DNA of 13,979 nt from G020348185 sp964525045 (GTDB lineage Bacteria; Nitrospirota; Nitrospiria; Nitrospirales; UBA8639). The stretch is from positions 1 through 13,979 of the forward strand of contig CAZGFD010000046.1 in the NCBI GenBank assembly GCA_964525045.1, in the 5' to 3' direction. Positions 1-6,923 of the stretch are shown here, piece after piece. The notes beneath the pieces are model-generated. The model was not told where the DNA came from. It did not search any database and was given only the letters and a program-made list of their open reading frames with translations. Position 1 is the first letter of the stretch; every line of letters starts with the position of its first letter. Position numbers and translations under genes: made by a program.

Positions 1-73
1 CTTTGTCGGCCAAGGCCACCGCCGCCACCGTCCCGGCAGATACCTTTAAAAATTGCCGTCTAGAAAGAAACAT
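1..73 (-). CDS. Tat-exported protein, N-terminal fragment (probable redox enzyme)
   Basis: The reverse strand reads from an ATG at 73-71 and stays open to the window edge, giving 24 codons: MFLSRRQFLKVSAG followed by TVAAVALADK. This is a textbook twin-arginine signal start: the S-R-R-x-F-L-K motif at residues 4-10, then a short Ala/Val-rich hydrophobic stretch. A strong ribosome binding site, AGGAGGT (87-81), lies seven bases before the ATG and fixes the start. Tat substrates are usually folded cofactor-binding periplasmic enzymes. The opening resembles formate dehydrogenase or other molybdopterin oxidoreductase large subunits, but 24 residues cannot settle the family. The rest of the gene lies outside the window. 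Confidence 0.8.
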   Translation of the reverse strand, partial: MFLSRRQFLKVSAGTVAAVALADK

Positions 74-427
74 TTGTTACACCTCCTAAAATTAGGGGCT
101 GAACAATCAGCCCAACAATAAGTGCTAATTCTGACGACACCCACGTAAATTTTTTATCACCTCCCCTCCTAAGAATGTTGCCAAAAAGGCACATAATTGA
201 AGAATCCCAGGTATTCACCCAATCTTATATAGCAAAATCCAATCCGTTCCCTTCAGGGAAGCTAATCACGATCATAAATACTTGAAATATATAAGTATAA
301 AAAAACATTTCCTCATAATTTTATTTTTCCACCTTTTTTATATTCGTAACCTTTTGGTAGCGCTTAATCTTGTGTAATGAAATTTTTCAGAAATAATTGA
401 TTTTTTTGAATTATTTTAGTTTTTAAA

Positions 428-447
428 ATGTTACGTTTTTGTAACAT
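428..447. promoter_or_regulatory. Perfect 7-bp inverted repeat ATGTTAC-N6-GTAACAT, candidate operator
   Basis: Two perfect 7-base arms flank a 6-base spacer, the size of a dimeric regulator site. Further GTAAC half-sites occur at 346-350 and 459-463. The spacing differs from a CRP site (TGTGA-N6-TCACA; here TGTTA-N8-TAACA), so no known regulator is assigned. The site lies about 355 bases upstream of the Tat-protein start. It could instead be a chance hairpin in AT-rich DNA. Confidence 0.3.
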
Positions 448-492
448 GATATGAATTGGTAACGCAAAATTTGACGATTTTGACGTCTCACG

Positions 493-588
493 GGGTCGAT
501 AAAAAAGGTCAGTGATGTCCACACTAAACCTTTCTTTTTAGTGGCACCATCTCATCCTGCCCTTCCTGTAGACCTGACGTGTCGACCC
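493..588 (-). other. Nested inverted repeats, candidate structured RNA or terminator
   Basis: Three pairs of arms nest inside one another: outer GGGTCGA (493-499) with TCGACCC (582-588), middle AGGTC (506-510) with GACCT (571-575), and an inner hairpin CACTAAA (522-528) with TTTAGTG (537-543). On the minus strand the middle stem ends in GACCT and runs straight into a T-run (506-501), as an intrinsic terminator or riboswitch platform would. It lies downstream of nth and upstream of the Tat gene on the same strand, so it could terminate the former or be part of a leader for the latter. No known RNA family was recognised. Confidence 0.25.
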
Positions 589-783
589 GAATCACGGGAA
601 GACCAGCTTCATTCGAGGTAGGGGAAATTTTCACCTCATGATCGGGGATTTTCGTTAGATAGGGCCATAGAGGCGTACCTGCTTCACCGAATTCGGCTAC
701 CAGCAGGCAGGTGAGTGAGCCCAGCTACAGAAATGACCGTAATTAGAGAAATGAGGTAATTCAGAGGAAAGAAATGGGAAAAC

Positions 784-1440
784 TCAACGGTTAGAATTGA
801 CCCCAACCCGTTGGCAAAAGGCTGAAAGTTTACATTGACTGCAAATTGGAGAAATCGGCCGGCAAAGATTTTGACCAAAAGGAACAAGCAAGTCGTTAAA
901 CGTAATCCAATACCGTTGAGGAAGCTTGCTTCGCAAAACAAACTCCGTCTCTTCCGGTTTTCTCGTGTTCACATACCCCCATCGGTTGCAGATTCGGTGG
1001 ACATGAACATCTACACAAATCCCCGGCTTCTTGTACCCCACCGTCACCACCAGGTTAGCGGTCTTTCGCCCCACCCCATTCAATGTCAGTAATTCATCAA
1101 TTGAATCAGGTACTTTCCCTCCATAAGCCTTCAAAAGCCGGTCACAAATTTGCCTGATTTGCTTGGCTTTTGTCCGGTAAAACCCAACAGGATAGATGGC
1201 CTGCTCTAGCCGCCTCAACGACAACCGCCTCATGGTAGCCGGTTCATGAGCCAGTGCGAATAATCGCTGGCAAGCCTCATTGGTGGTTTGATCCTTAGTT
1301 CGAAGGCTGAGAACGCAGGCAATCAGGATTAAAAAAGGACTCGACGACTGACTTGCCACAATCCCCACAACCGGTTCGGACCATTGCTTGATGTCCCGAC
1401 GGACTATGCGCAAGACAGTATGAATATCTTCGTGACGCAA
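784..1440 (-). CDS. nth: Endonuclease III (DNA glycosylase/AP lyase)
   Basis: This 218-residue protein has the normal family length. It removes oxidised pyrimidines and cleaves the resulting abasic site in base excision repair. A helix-hairpin-helix motif (about 116-135, LLTLNGVGRKTANLVV) carries the catalytic Lys126 in GVGRKTA, followed by the catalytic Asp144 in VDVHVHR. The C-terminal iron-sulfur loop has Cys193, Cys200, Cys203 and Cys209, spaced C-x6-C-x2-C-x5-C as in the 4Fe-4S endonuclease III family. The start is a TTG at 1440-1438. An in-frame TAG lies just upstream (CTT TCC ATC TAG), and the next ATG is at residue 70, too far in. The gene sits 114 bases downstream of rpsU and may be read from the rpsU promoter. 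Confidence 0.95.
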   Translation of the reverse strand: MRHEDIHTVLRIVRRDIKQWSEPVVGIVASQSSSPFLILIACVLSLRTKDQTTNEACQRLFALAHEPATMRRLSLRRLEQAIYPVGFYRTKAKQIRQICDRLLKAYGGKVPDSIDELLTLNGVGRKTANLVVTVGYKKPGICVDVHVHRICNRWGYVNTRKPEETEFVLRSKLPQRYWITFNDLLVPFGQNLCRPISPICSQCKLSAFCQRVGVNSNR

Positions 1441-1554
1441 TGGCCACCACTAGATGGAAAGACCTGAAGAAAATCTTACGAACGACTAGGCGAGAACCAA
1501 CTAAAAAGCAAACAGGAGGGAGCGTAGGGGGAAGAAGGATGAGGAACGAAGTCG

Positions 1555-1749
1555 TTAAAAAACTCTGTGCTTGGAAAGCCACTTTTGACGTCGTCGAGCG
1601 GCTTCTCTTTCTTTAGCTTTTCGTTTTACACTTGGCTTTTCATAAAAACGGCGACGCTTAAGTTCACGAAACAATCCATCAGCCGCCAGCTTCTTTTTGG
1701 CAACTTTTAGAGCCTTCTCAACGTTGTTATTGATAACTTTGACTTCCAT
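1555..1749 (-). CDS. rpsU: 30S ribosomal protein bS21
   Basis: This is a 64-residue, very basic protein of the small ribosomal subunit, which helps initiation by contacting the anti-Shine-Dalgarno end of 16S rRNA. The start MEVKVINNNVEKALK and the central LFRELKRRRFYEKPSVKRK are typical of bS21, and the tail (residues 40-64) is a Lys/Arg-rich helix. An ATG 30 bases upstream is also open, but its codons overlap the purine-rich GAGAGGAG ribosome binding segment, and family members begin at MEVKV, so the inner ATG was chosen. It has its own candidate promoter (1795-1823) and is followed by nth. Confidence 0.95.
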   Translation of the reverse strand: MEVKVINNNVEKALKVAKKKLAADGLFRELKRRRFYEKPSVKRKAKEREAARRRQKWLSKHRVF

Positions 1750-1794
1750 AACGTAAGACCTATTTCTCCTCTCGTTCAAATCCCCAAGGGGCGT

Positions 1795-1823
1795 ACTTTA
1801 GCATGTGCCTGAACCCTGAGCAA
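1795..1823 (-). promoter_or_regulatory. Candidate sigma-70 promoter for rpsU
   Basis: Read on the minus strand, a TTGCTC box (1823-1818) is followed by a 17-base spacer and TAAAGT (1800-1795). A TG one base before the -10 box makes it an extended -10 (TGC-TAAAGT). It lies about 45 bases upstream of the rpsU start codon, in the 155-base spacer after pntB. The -35 is weak (3 of 6), so the extended -10 carries most of the support. Confidence 0.4.
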
Positions 1824-1904
1824 GGGCAAAAAGTGTTTTGCGATTAATTTTGTAAAGTTCAATTAAAACAACGACTTAAGTATCTTAAATGGGAGTGAAG
1901 GGTA

Positions 1905-3296
1905 TCAGGCGTCCTTCAACGCGGTAATAATGTCCTGAACCATCTTTTTGCCGTCTCCAAACAACATCAATGAATTATCGAGTGCAAAAAGAGGGTTGGG
2001 AATACCGGCAAATCCAGGGCTCAGACTTCTTTTGATGATGACCACGGTCTTTGCCTTATCCACATCAATGATCGGCATCCCTGCAATAGGACTTGACGGG
2101 TCAGTTCGAGCTAATGGATTGACCACATCGTTGGCTCCAATGACTAGTGCCACATCGACTTGATCAATGGAAGGGTTTATCTCATCCATATCCATGAGGG
2201 ACTCATAGGGGACATCAGCCTCCGCAAGCAACACATTCATATGGCCAGGCATACGGCCTGCGACAGGGTGAATGGCATAATCTACTTGTATTCCCCGACT
2301 TTCCAGAATGCCCGCTAAACTGGCCACAGGGTGCTGCGCTTGCGAAACAGCCATACCATAACCAGGAACAATAGCCACTCGTCGAGCCGCATCAAAAAGC
2401 AAGGCCACTTCTTCAGGGGAAGCGGACTTAACACGCCCGGTATAGACTTCATCCGCAGTCGCTCCTCCGTCGCCAGTGGGCGCTAGGACTCCAAACAACA
2501 CGTTGGTCAAGGATCGATTCATCGCCTTGCACATAATTTGGGTCAAAATCAGACCTGAAGCTCCTACGAGGGACCCGGTAATAATCAGGATATTATTTGA
2601 CAAGACAAACCCGGTTGCCGCAGCAGCCAAACCTGAATAGGAATTCAGGAGAGCGACGACAACCGGCATATCCGCGCCACCAATGGGGATGACCAACAAC
2701 ACACCGAGAATTGAGGCCACCGCCACTAACAACCAATAAGCTATGATGCTTGTCGGATCAACAACCACCCACGATGCCAAGGCCAAGGCGATAAGGGCCA
2801 ATGTGGCATTAATGACTTGTTGCCCTGTAAACAGAACGGCATTTTCATTAACAAGGCCTTTCAATTTCCCAAATGCGACCAGGCTTCCCCAAAAGGTCAC
2901 CGCACCAATAAGACCCGATGCTGCCGTAGCAACCGTCAATTGAACCATTGGAACGTCTACGCCAACTGAGCTTTCTACAAGCGCAGCCCCGGCAACGAGG
3001 ACGGACGCAGCTCCCCCGAAACCATTGAACAAGGCCACTAATTCCGGCATCTCGGTCATTTGAATTTTTATGGCCAGAACTGCCCCGATCGCTCCACCAA
3101 TAATCAGACCCACCAGGATCATTTCATAACTGAGAATCTTCTGATTGATGAGGGTGAGGACGACAGCCAGCAACATGCCGGTGGCACCCAGCAGGTTTCC
3201 CCGGACGGCAGTACGGGGGTGCGTTAAGCCCTTAAGGCCAAAGATAAACAGGACCGAGGCAATCAGATATCCGATATTAATAATGACAGGTGGCAT
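1905..3296 (-). CDS. pntB: NAD(P) transhydrogenase subunit beta
   Basis: This 463-residue membrane protein is the NADP(H)-binding half of the proton-translocating transhydrogenase, which uses the proton gradient to make NADPH from NADH. Residues 1 to about 265 form the membrane domain (EMPELVALF, IGGADMPVVVALLNSYSG). Residues about 295-463 are the NADP-binding domain III: PGYGMAVSQAQ (311-321), HPVAGRMPGHMNVLLAEADV (343-362), IGANDVVNPLA (386-396) and KRSLSPGFAGIPNPLF (422-437). The position of E. coli PntB His91 is Asn91 here, whereas Asn218 in LLNSYSG matches the conserved E. coli Asn222. The start has no strong ribosome binding site but matches the family start and lies 18 bases after pntA2, so translation may be coupled. 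Confidence 0.96.
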   Translation of the reverse strand: MPPVIINIGYLIASVLFIFGLKGLTHPRTAVRGNLLGATGMLLAVVLTLINQKILSYEMILVGLIIGGAIGAVLAIKIQMTEMPELVALFNGFGGAASVLVAGAALVESSVGVDVPMVQLTVATAASGLIGAVTFWGSLVAFGKLKGLVNENAVLFTGQQVINATLALIALALASWVVVDPTSIIAYWLLVAVASILGVLLVIPIGGADMPVVVALLNSYSGLAAAATGFVLSNNILIITGSLVGASGLILTQIMCKAMNRSLTNVLFGVLAPTGDGGATADEVYTGRVKSASPEEVALLFDAARRVAIVPGYGMAVSQAQHPVASLAGILESRGIQVDYAIHPVAGRMPGHMNVLLAEADVPYESLMDMDEINPSIDQVDVALVIGANDVVNPLARTDPSSPIAGMPIIDVDKAKTVVIIKRSLSPGFAGIPNPLFALDNSLMLFGDGKKMVQDIITALKDA

Positions 3297-3314
3297 GGGA
3301 TCGATTGATATGTT

Positions 3315-3596
3315 CTAAGTTTTCTTTTTAAACATTTCGAGCATTCGATTCGTGACCATAAACCCGCCGACCACATTGATCGAAGCAAAAATCAAGGCCA
3401 ACAATCCCAAAATGGTCGTTAAAAGAGAATGTTGGAATCCAGCTGAAAGAAGGGCTCCAACGATGGTAATACCGGAAATGGCATTGGATCCTGACATCAA
3501 AGGGGTATGCAGGGTTGGCGGAATTTTCGTAATGATTTCAAATCCGACAAAAATCGCTAACACAAAAACGGTAAATCCCATGATGAACATATCCAT
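3315..3596 (-). CDS. pntA2: NAD(P) transhydrogenase subunit alpha part 2 (membrane domain)
   Basis: This 93-residue protein is the small membrane part of the alpha subunit in enzymes where alpha is split in two, as in Rhodospirillum and Thermus. It carries about three membrane helices (5-23, about 43-52 and 58-82) and the conserved loop PPTLHTPLMSGSNAISGITI (26-45). A ribosome binding segment AAGGGAT lies about eight bases upstream of the ATG. It lies between pntA1 (20 bases upstream) and pntB (18 bases downstream), the usual gene order, and forms part of the proton channel with PntB. Confidence 0.94.
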   Translation of the reverse strand: MDMFIMGFTVFVLAIFVGFEIITKIPPTLHTPLMSGSNAISGITIVGALLSAGFQHSLLTTILGLLALIFASINVVGGFMVTNRMLEMFKKKT

Positions 3597-3616
3597 TACG
3601 CGATCCCTTTGTTCTG

Positions 3617-4783
3617 TTAACCTTTGGCGGGCAGAGACAACGCTTCCCGTATTCTCGGATGAACGACGTCTCCATCACGGGTTAAAAGTGTTTCTTTTGT
3701 TATTTCATCTTCGAGATCAATCTTGATCTCACCCTTTTTGATTAAATGAAGTAAAAATGTCGATATATTTTTGGCATACATCTGACTGGCATGATAGGGA
3801 ACCGTCCCAGCTAAATTTTCCGGGCCATGAATAGTGACACCATGAGCCACAACCGAATGATTGGGTTTGGTCAATTCGCAGTTCCCTCCACGCTCGGCTG
3901 CCAAGTCTACGATGACTGATCCAGGAGTCATTGAAGAAACCATTTCCGCCGTTATCAATATGGGAGCCTTCTTGCCGGGCACCGCCGCGGTTGAGATGAC
4001 GACATCACTCGATGCAATGACTCGAGCCAAGAGGCCTCGTTGTCGTTGGTAAAACGATTCATCCTGGGCTTTCGCATATCCGCCTTTATCTTCGGCCTCG
4101 GTGGTTTCGAGAGGCAATTCAACAAACTTCGCCCCCAGGCTAAGAATCTGTTCTTTCACCGCCGGTCTGATATCGTAAGCTTCCACAGCGGCCCCCAGTC
4201 GGCGGGCCATCGAAATGGCTTGCAAGCCGGCAACCCCCGCTCCAATAATCAGCACCCTGGCAGGTGCCACCGTGCCGGCTGCGGTCATCAACATGGGAAA
4301 CATCTTGGGTAATGAGTCCGCCGCGAGTAACACGGCTTTATATCCGGCTACCGTTCCCATCGAAGAAAGCACGTCCATGCTTTGAGCCCGGGTGATCCGA
4401 GGAATCAATTCCATGGCAAACGTGATGACGCCTTTATTGGCTAGCTCCTTTACGGATTCGGGGCCTGACAGGGCTTCTGCCATACCAACCAAAATTTGGC
4501 CCTGACGAAGATAGGTGAGATCAGCTTGACCCTGGTCAGGATTGGCTCCCAGCAATCGAAGTTGCACCACAACGTCGGCTGCTTCAAATAACTGGGCACG
4601 AGATGAGGCAATTTTGGCCCCCTTTTCGGTAAATACCGAATCAGGATATCCCGCCTCAGCTCCGGCATTGCGTTCCACCATCACCTCCAATTCAGCTTTT
4701 TGAAGAGAAGGGATCAATGCTGGTATCAGCGCAACCCGTTGCTCACCAGGGTAGGTCTCTTTGGGGACGCCAATGATCATCAT
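3617..4783 (-). CDS. pntA1: NAD(P) transhydrogenase subunit alpha part 1 (NAD-binding domain I)
   Basis: This 388-residue soluble protein binds NAD(H) and exchanges hydride with PntB domain III. The opening MIIGVPKETYPGEQRVALIP is the alanine dehydrogenase/PNT N-terminal signature. RAQSMD (132-137) matches the R-x-Q-x-x-D loop that positions the nicotinamide. The Rossmann glycine motif is IGAGVAGLQA (180-189), ending in the ribose-binding acid Asp204 of AYDIRP. EDKGGYAK (231-238) fits the mobile loop that closes over the site. Two consecutive ATG codons occur (4783 and 4780), and the family start favours the second. No clear Shine-Dalgarno is seen. It is the first gene of the pntA1-pntA2-pntB operon, whose promoter must lie in the 509-base spacer upstream. 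Confidence 0.96.
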   Translation of the reverse strand: MMIIGVPKETYPGEQRVALIPALIPSLQKAELEVMVERNAGAEAGYPDSVFTEKGAKIASSRAQLFEAADVVVQLRLLGANPDQGQADLTYLRQGQILVGMAEALSGPESVKELANKGVITFAMELIPRITRAQSMDVLSSMGTVAGYKAVLLAADSLPKMFPMLMTAAGTVAPARVLIIGAGVAGLQAISMARRLGAAVEAYDIRPAVKEQILSLGAKFVELPLETTEAEDKGGYAKAQDESFYQRQRGLLARVIASSDVVISTAAVPGKKAPILITAEMVSSMTPGSVIVDLAAERGGNCELTKPNHSVVAHGVTIHGPENLAGTVPYHASQMYAKNISTFLLHLIKKGEIKIDLEDEITKETLLTRDGDVVHPRIREALSLPAKG

Positions 4784-5292
4784 TCAACAGAAATAGGTCA
4801 AAAAAAATTTATTCAATTATCTCGGCATTTTTCCCAGGCTAGTCTTATCCTCGTACCTGGCAAGAGTTGAGACTCAGGAAACCCAATCCCAATCCGTGAC
4901 TGTTTCTCAAAGGATGGCCTTCCGTTTTCTTGAGAAATTCTAAGTCCAGACAAGGCGTAAGGTGATACCATAGGTATTTCAAAAGAATCAATGTTCCACT
5001 TGAGGAAATTCACTAGTCCAAAAGACCTATTCGAATTTGAAAAAGGGGGCTTACAGTGAATGAAGGGAGTGACCCGACCGTTTGGGAGCGAGGAACTTTT
5101 TTGAAATTACCTAAGAAAAAATCGAACAGGGAGTTCTCAATTTGGAAGGAAAAGGGCGATAGTGGCTTCAATGCAAACTTACTTGGCAATGGGACGGGAC
5201 CTCCGAGAGAACGGAGCTGAAGGTAACAGCCAGCAATAGTTCGAAATGTAATATTTCACCAGTCAATGGCAGCTTTTTCGTTGAGCTATCCA
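4784..5292. other. Gene-free spacer upstream of pntA1
   Basis: This 509-base stretch separates pntA1 from the downstream end of the 421-residue hypothetical gene; both are on the minus strand. It should hold the pnt promoter, but no convincing -35/-10 pair was identified. A run of eight A (eight T on the minus strand) occurs about 20 bases before pntA1. The only coding candidate is a weak 54-codon plus-strand ORF at 5056-5220, listed separately. No repeat or RNA gene was recognised. Confidence 0.5.
5056..5220 (+). CDS. Possible small ORF, unknown function
   Basis: A GTG at 5056 is preceded by AGGGGG (5044-5049), six bases away and a usable ribosome binding segment. It opens 54 codons to a TGA at 5218-5220. 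The product would begin with the residues VNEGSDPTVWERGTFLKLPK (initiator Met in practice) and is Lys/Gly/Ser-rich with no recognisable domain, signal peptide or membrane segment. It lies antisense to the flanking genes. It may well be chance: the only support is the start context and the absence of a competing gene. Confidence 0.15.
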   Translation: MNEGSDPTVWERGTFLKLPKKKSNREFSIWKEKGDSGFNANLLGNGTGPPRERS

Positions 5293-6558
5293 TTAACCCG
5301 GATAAAGTGCTCTGAGGATCTGAAGGGTATTGAAGTGCATAGCATTCATACCGGTGTAGCACCCATGCCCATAGAGGTGCTTCGGGGATGGACTGTCCGC
5401 GCTAACCTTAAAATCGACCAAAAGGCATTGCCCATCATTTGCGCACCGTGTCCCACGGCGTGCGCATTCTAACCATCGTTCAAACCCATCGTAGGGCTCC
5501 ACCAGTCCAGCCAGTTCCTTGTTGACAAATTGCTCTTCCTCGGAATCGGGCACCGCATCAGTTCCGGCTACAGCCAATTGCTGAATGTAGTCCCCTCCAG
5601 CAAGCATCGGTATTTCCCAAGCAATTTGAGGTAATTCCATCTTCGCCAACCACCGCTTGGCGTCTCCTCTAATCGGTCGGTGATTCACAATATGAAGCAA
5701 TTTTTCTACTCTGGATGTTTCCCACCCATATCGTACAGGAGTCCCAAAGGTCACAATATCCAGGGCAGCTCCGTTTAAAAAAGATTGCGATTCGAGTAAT
5801 TGATATAATCGATCTAAGCTTTCAATCGCCTCGCCACTCCTTTGCATGCGATCGCAATGGCCGGCTAAAATCTGAAAAATCGCTTGCCGATTGGACGCCT
5901 CAGTCGTAGCAATAAAATTCGAAACGAGCGCCAGTATTTGCCCTCCATGTCCGTGTCCTTGAACTAATATTCGTTGCCCTTCTTGGAGCGACAGTTGTTC
6001 TGCCCATTCTTGAAGGAAGCGGATAAGATTCAGGGCCGCTTCCACCCGACCCAGGTGATGATTCAGAGAAGACCAGAGGTATCGATTACAGACAAGTGAT
6101 TTCGAGAGGCCACTGTTAACCGCGTTGACAAATTTCTGGATATAGCCATCGGAAAAATTGCCCACTTCCCCGACAAGGCCATCAAGCTTTTGTTTGGTCG
6201 TTTCATTATTTTCAAATGGCGGTTGAGGCATATCCCCCTTTTTAGGCAACCCATTGGTCTCAACTCGAAGTAATCCCAACAATGACTCCAAGCCAGGAAT
6301 TCCTCGAGAATACCCTCTTTTCAGCCCTCCGGCTTCATCAAGACGTTCCGAGCCAAACGGATCCGTATAGGACAGGCCACTCACAAACAACACAGCTCGG
6401 ACCCCTGCACTGGCTAATTGAACACCAGCCTTACCCATGGCCCCCTGCCAGGCAGGCGACTCCGGAGAGGCCCCCGGTTCAAACTCCAACCAGGCCACCC
6501 GATCTCCCGGGTCGGCACGAGAATATTTTGAATGTTGAAAATTATTCTCTAAAGGCAT
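5293..6558 (-). CDS. Alpha/beta-hydrolase-fold protein lacking the serine nucleophile
   Basis: This 421-residue protein has no signal peptide and is probably cytoplasmic. The lipase-like layout is visible: a first strand AVLFVSGLSYTDPFG (55-69), an elbow ILVQGHGHGGQILALV (197-212), DIVTFGTPVRYGW (267-279) and a late LYGHGCYTGMNAMH (395-408), where a catalytic His would be expected. In active enzymes the elbow is G-x-S-x-G; here it is G-H-G-H-G, so Gly203 replaces the serine. The oxyanion segment usually reads HG near the first strand, but here it is SG (60-61). This suggests a non-catalytic or altered family member. Cys365, Cys372 and Cys378 cluster near the C-terminus. AGGGA lies about five bases before the ATG. 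It is transcribed alone, divergent from the 6924 operon. The exact family is not recognised. Confidence 0.8.
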   Translation of the reverse strand: MPLENNFQHSKYSRADPGDRVAWLEFEPGASPESPAWQGAMGKAGVQLASAGVRAVLFVSGLSYTDPFGSERLDEAGGLKRGYSRGIPGLESLLGLLRVETNGLPKKGDMPQPPFENNETTKQKLDGLVGEVGNFSDGYIQKFVNAVNSGLSKSLVCNRYLWSSLNHHLGRVEAALNLIRFLQEWAEQLSLQEGQRILVQGHGHGGQILALVSNFIATTEASNRQAIFQILAGHCDRMQRSGEAIESLDRLYQLLESQSFLNGAALDIVTFGTPVRYGWETSRVEKLLHIVNHRPIRGDAKRWLAKMELPQIAWEIPMLAGGDYIQQLAVAGTDAVPDSEEEQFVNKELAGLVEPYDGFERWLECARRGTRCANDGQCLLVDFKVSADSPSPKHLYGHGCYTGMNAMHFNTLQILRALYPG

Positions 6559-6923
6559 CGTTCCCTAATCCGGCTTGAGGTGATTCATTCCAATACATCT
6601 GATCTCTTACCTAAATAGCCTCCGGGGCGCAATAGCGTGATATCAATCTTTATATAGGTATTTCTGATTAATTCTGACGTGTTGAGGTATACCCAGATTT
6701 CACGTTCCAACTTTCAGGTTTCACCTAGAGTACTGTCTGGCCTTATAACTTGAAACATGGAACCTGAAACCTGAAACTTTTTTAATTCCGTGCTTGTTGA
6801 CCGCCTGAAAAATTGCATGCTAAGGTTCATACGCTTAAACGTAGGACTCATCAACACCTTAGCCTAATTCGACTCTATATAGTGGCCCATTTCTTTATGA
6901 ACCTTTTTCGTCAGCTTATCCCA
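6559..6923. other. Divergent intergenic spacer
   Basis: These 365 bases separate the divergent hypothetical (minus) and phosphodiesterase-like (plus) genes and must hold both promoters. The middle contains the TGAAACC repeat cluster (6704-6783), listed separately. Reading frame is open in front of the plus-strand gene back to a TTG at 6813, but the protein start was placed at 6924 because a signal peptide begins there. No clear promoter pair could be fixed. Confidence 0.5.
6704..6783. repeat. Inverted and direct TGAAACC repeats
   Basis: TTTCAGGTTTCA (6712-6723) is the exact reverse complement of TGAAACCTGAAA (6765-6776), with 41 bases between. A second matched pair, GTTCCA (6704-6709) and TGGAAC (6758-6763), is arranged out of nesting order. 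The right arm is also a direct repeat: TGAAACA, TGGAACC, TGAAACC and TGAAAC follow one another from 6751, then a T-run (6778-6783). It may be an intergenic palindromic element, a regulator-binding cluster or a loose terminator. It looks like a dispersed repeat, but other copies are not in this window. Confidence 0.6.

Larger units (their letters stand above)
74..783. other. Gene-free AT-rich intergenic region
   Basis: No convincing coding region was found in these 710 bases on either strand. The part next to the Tat-protein gene (about 180-480) is very AT-rich and likely contains its promoter and leader, but no confident -35/-10 pair could be assigned. It holds several short palindromes: TTCCC-N4-GGGAA (247-260), ATACTT-N9-AAGTAT (278-298), ATGTTAC-N6-GTAACAT (428-447), a nested set of stems (493-588) and GAGGT-N13-ACCTC (615-637). 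The part from about 590 to 783 lies downstream of nth and shows no clear terminator. Confidence 0.6.

Noticed and set aside
179..195. Sigma-54-type promoter near TTGCCAAAAAGGCAC
   Set aside because: The reverse strand does not give the required TGGCAC-N5-TTGC order; it is a small AT-looped palindrome.
684..941. 85-codon open frame on the minus strand beyond and overlapping the nth end
   Set aside because: It overlaps the nth C-terminal region in another frame, has no ribosome binding site or recognisable domain, and nth explains the region.
1750..1779. Longer rpsU start ten codons upstream
   Set aside because: Those codons coincide with the GAGGAG ribosome binding segment, and bS21 proteins begin at MEVKV.
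6813..6923. N-terminal extension of the phosphodiesterase-like protein from a TTG at 6813
   Set aside because: It would place the clear Sec signal peptide 37 residues inside the protein; there is no better ribosome binding site there.
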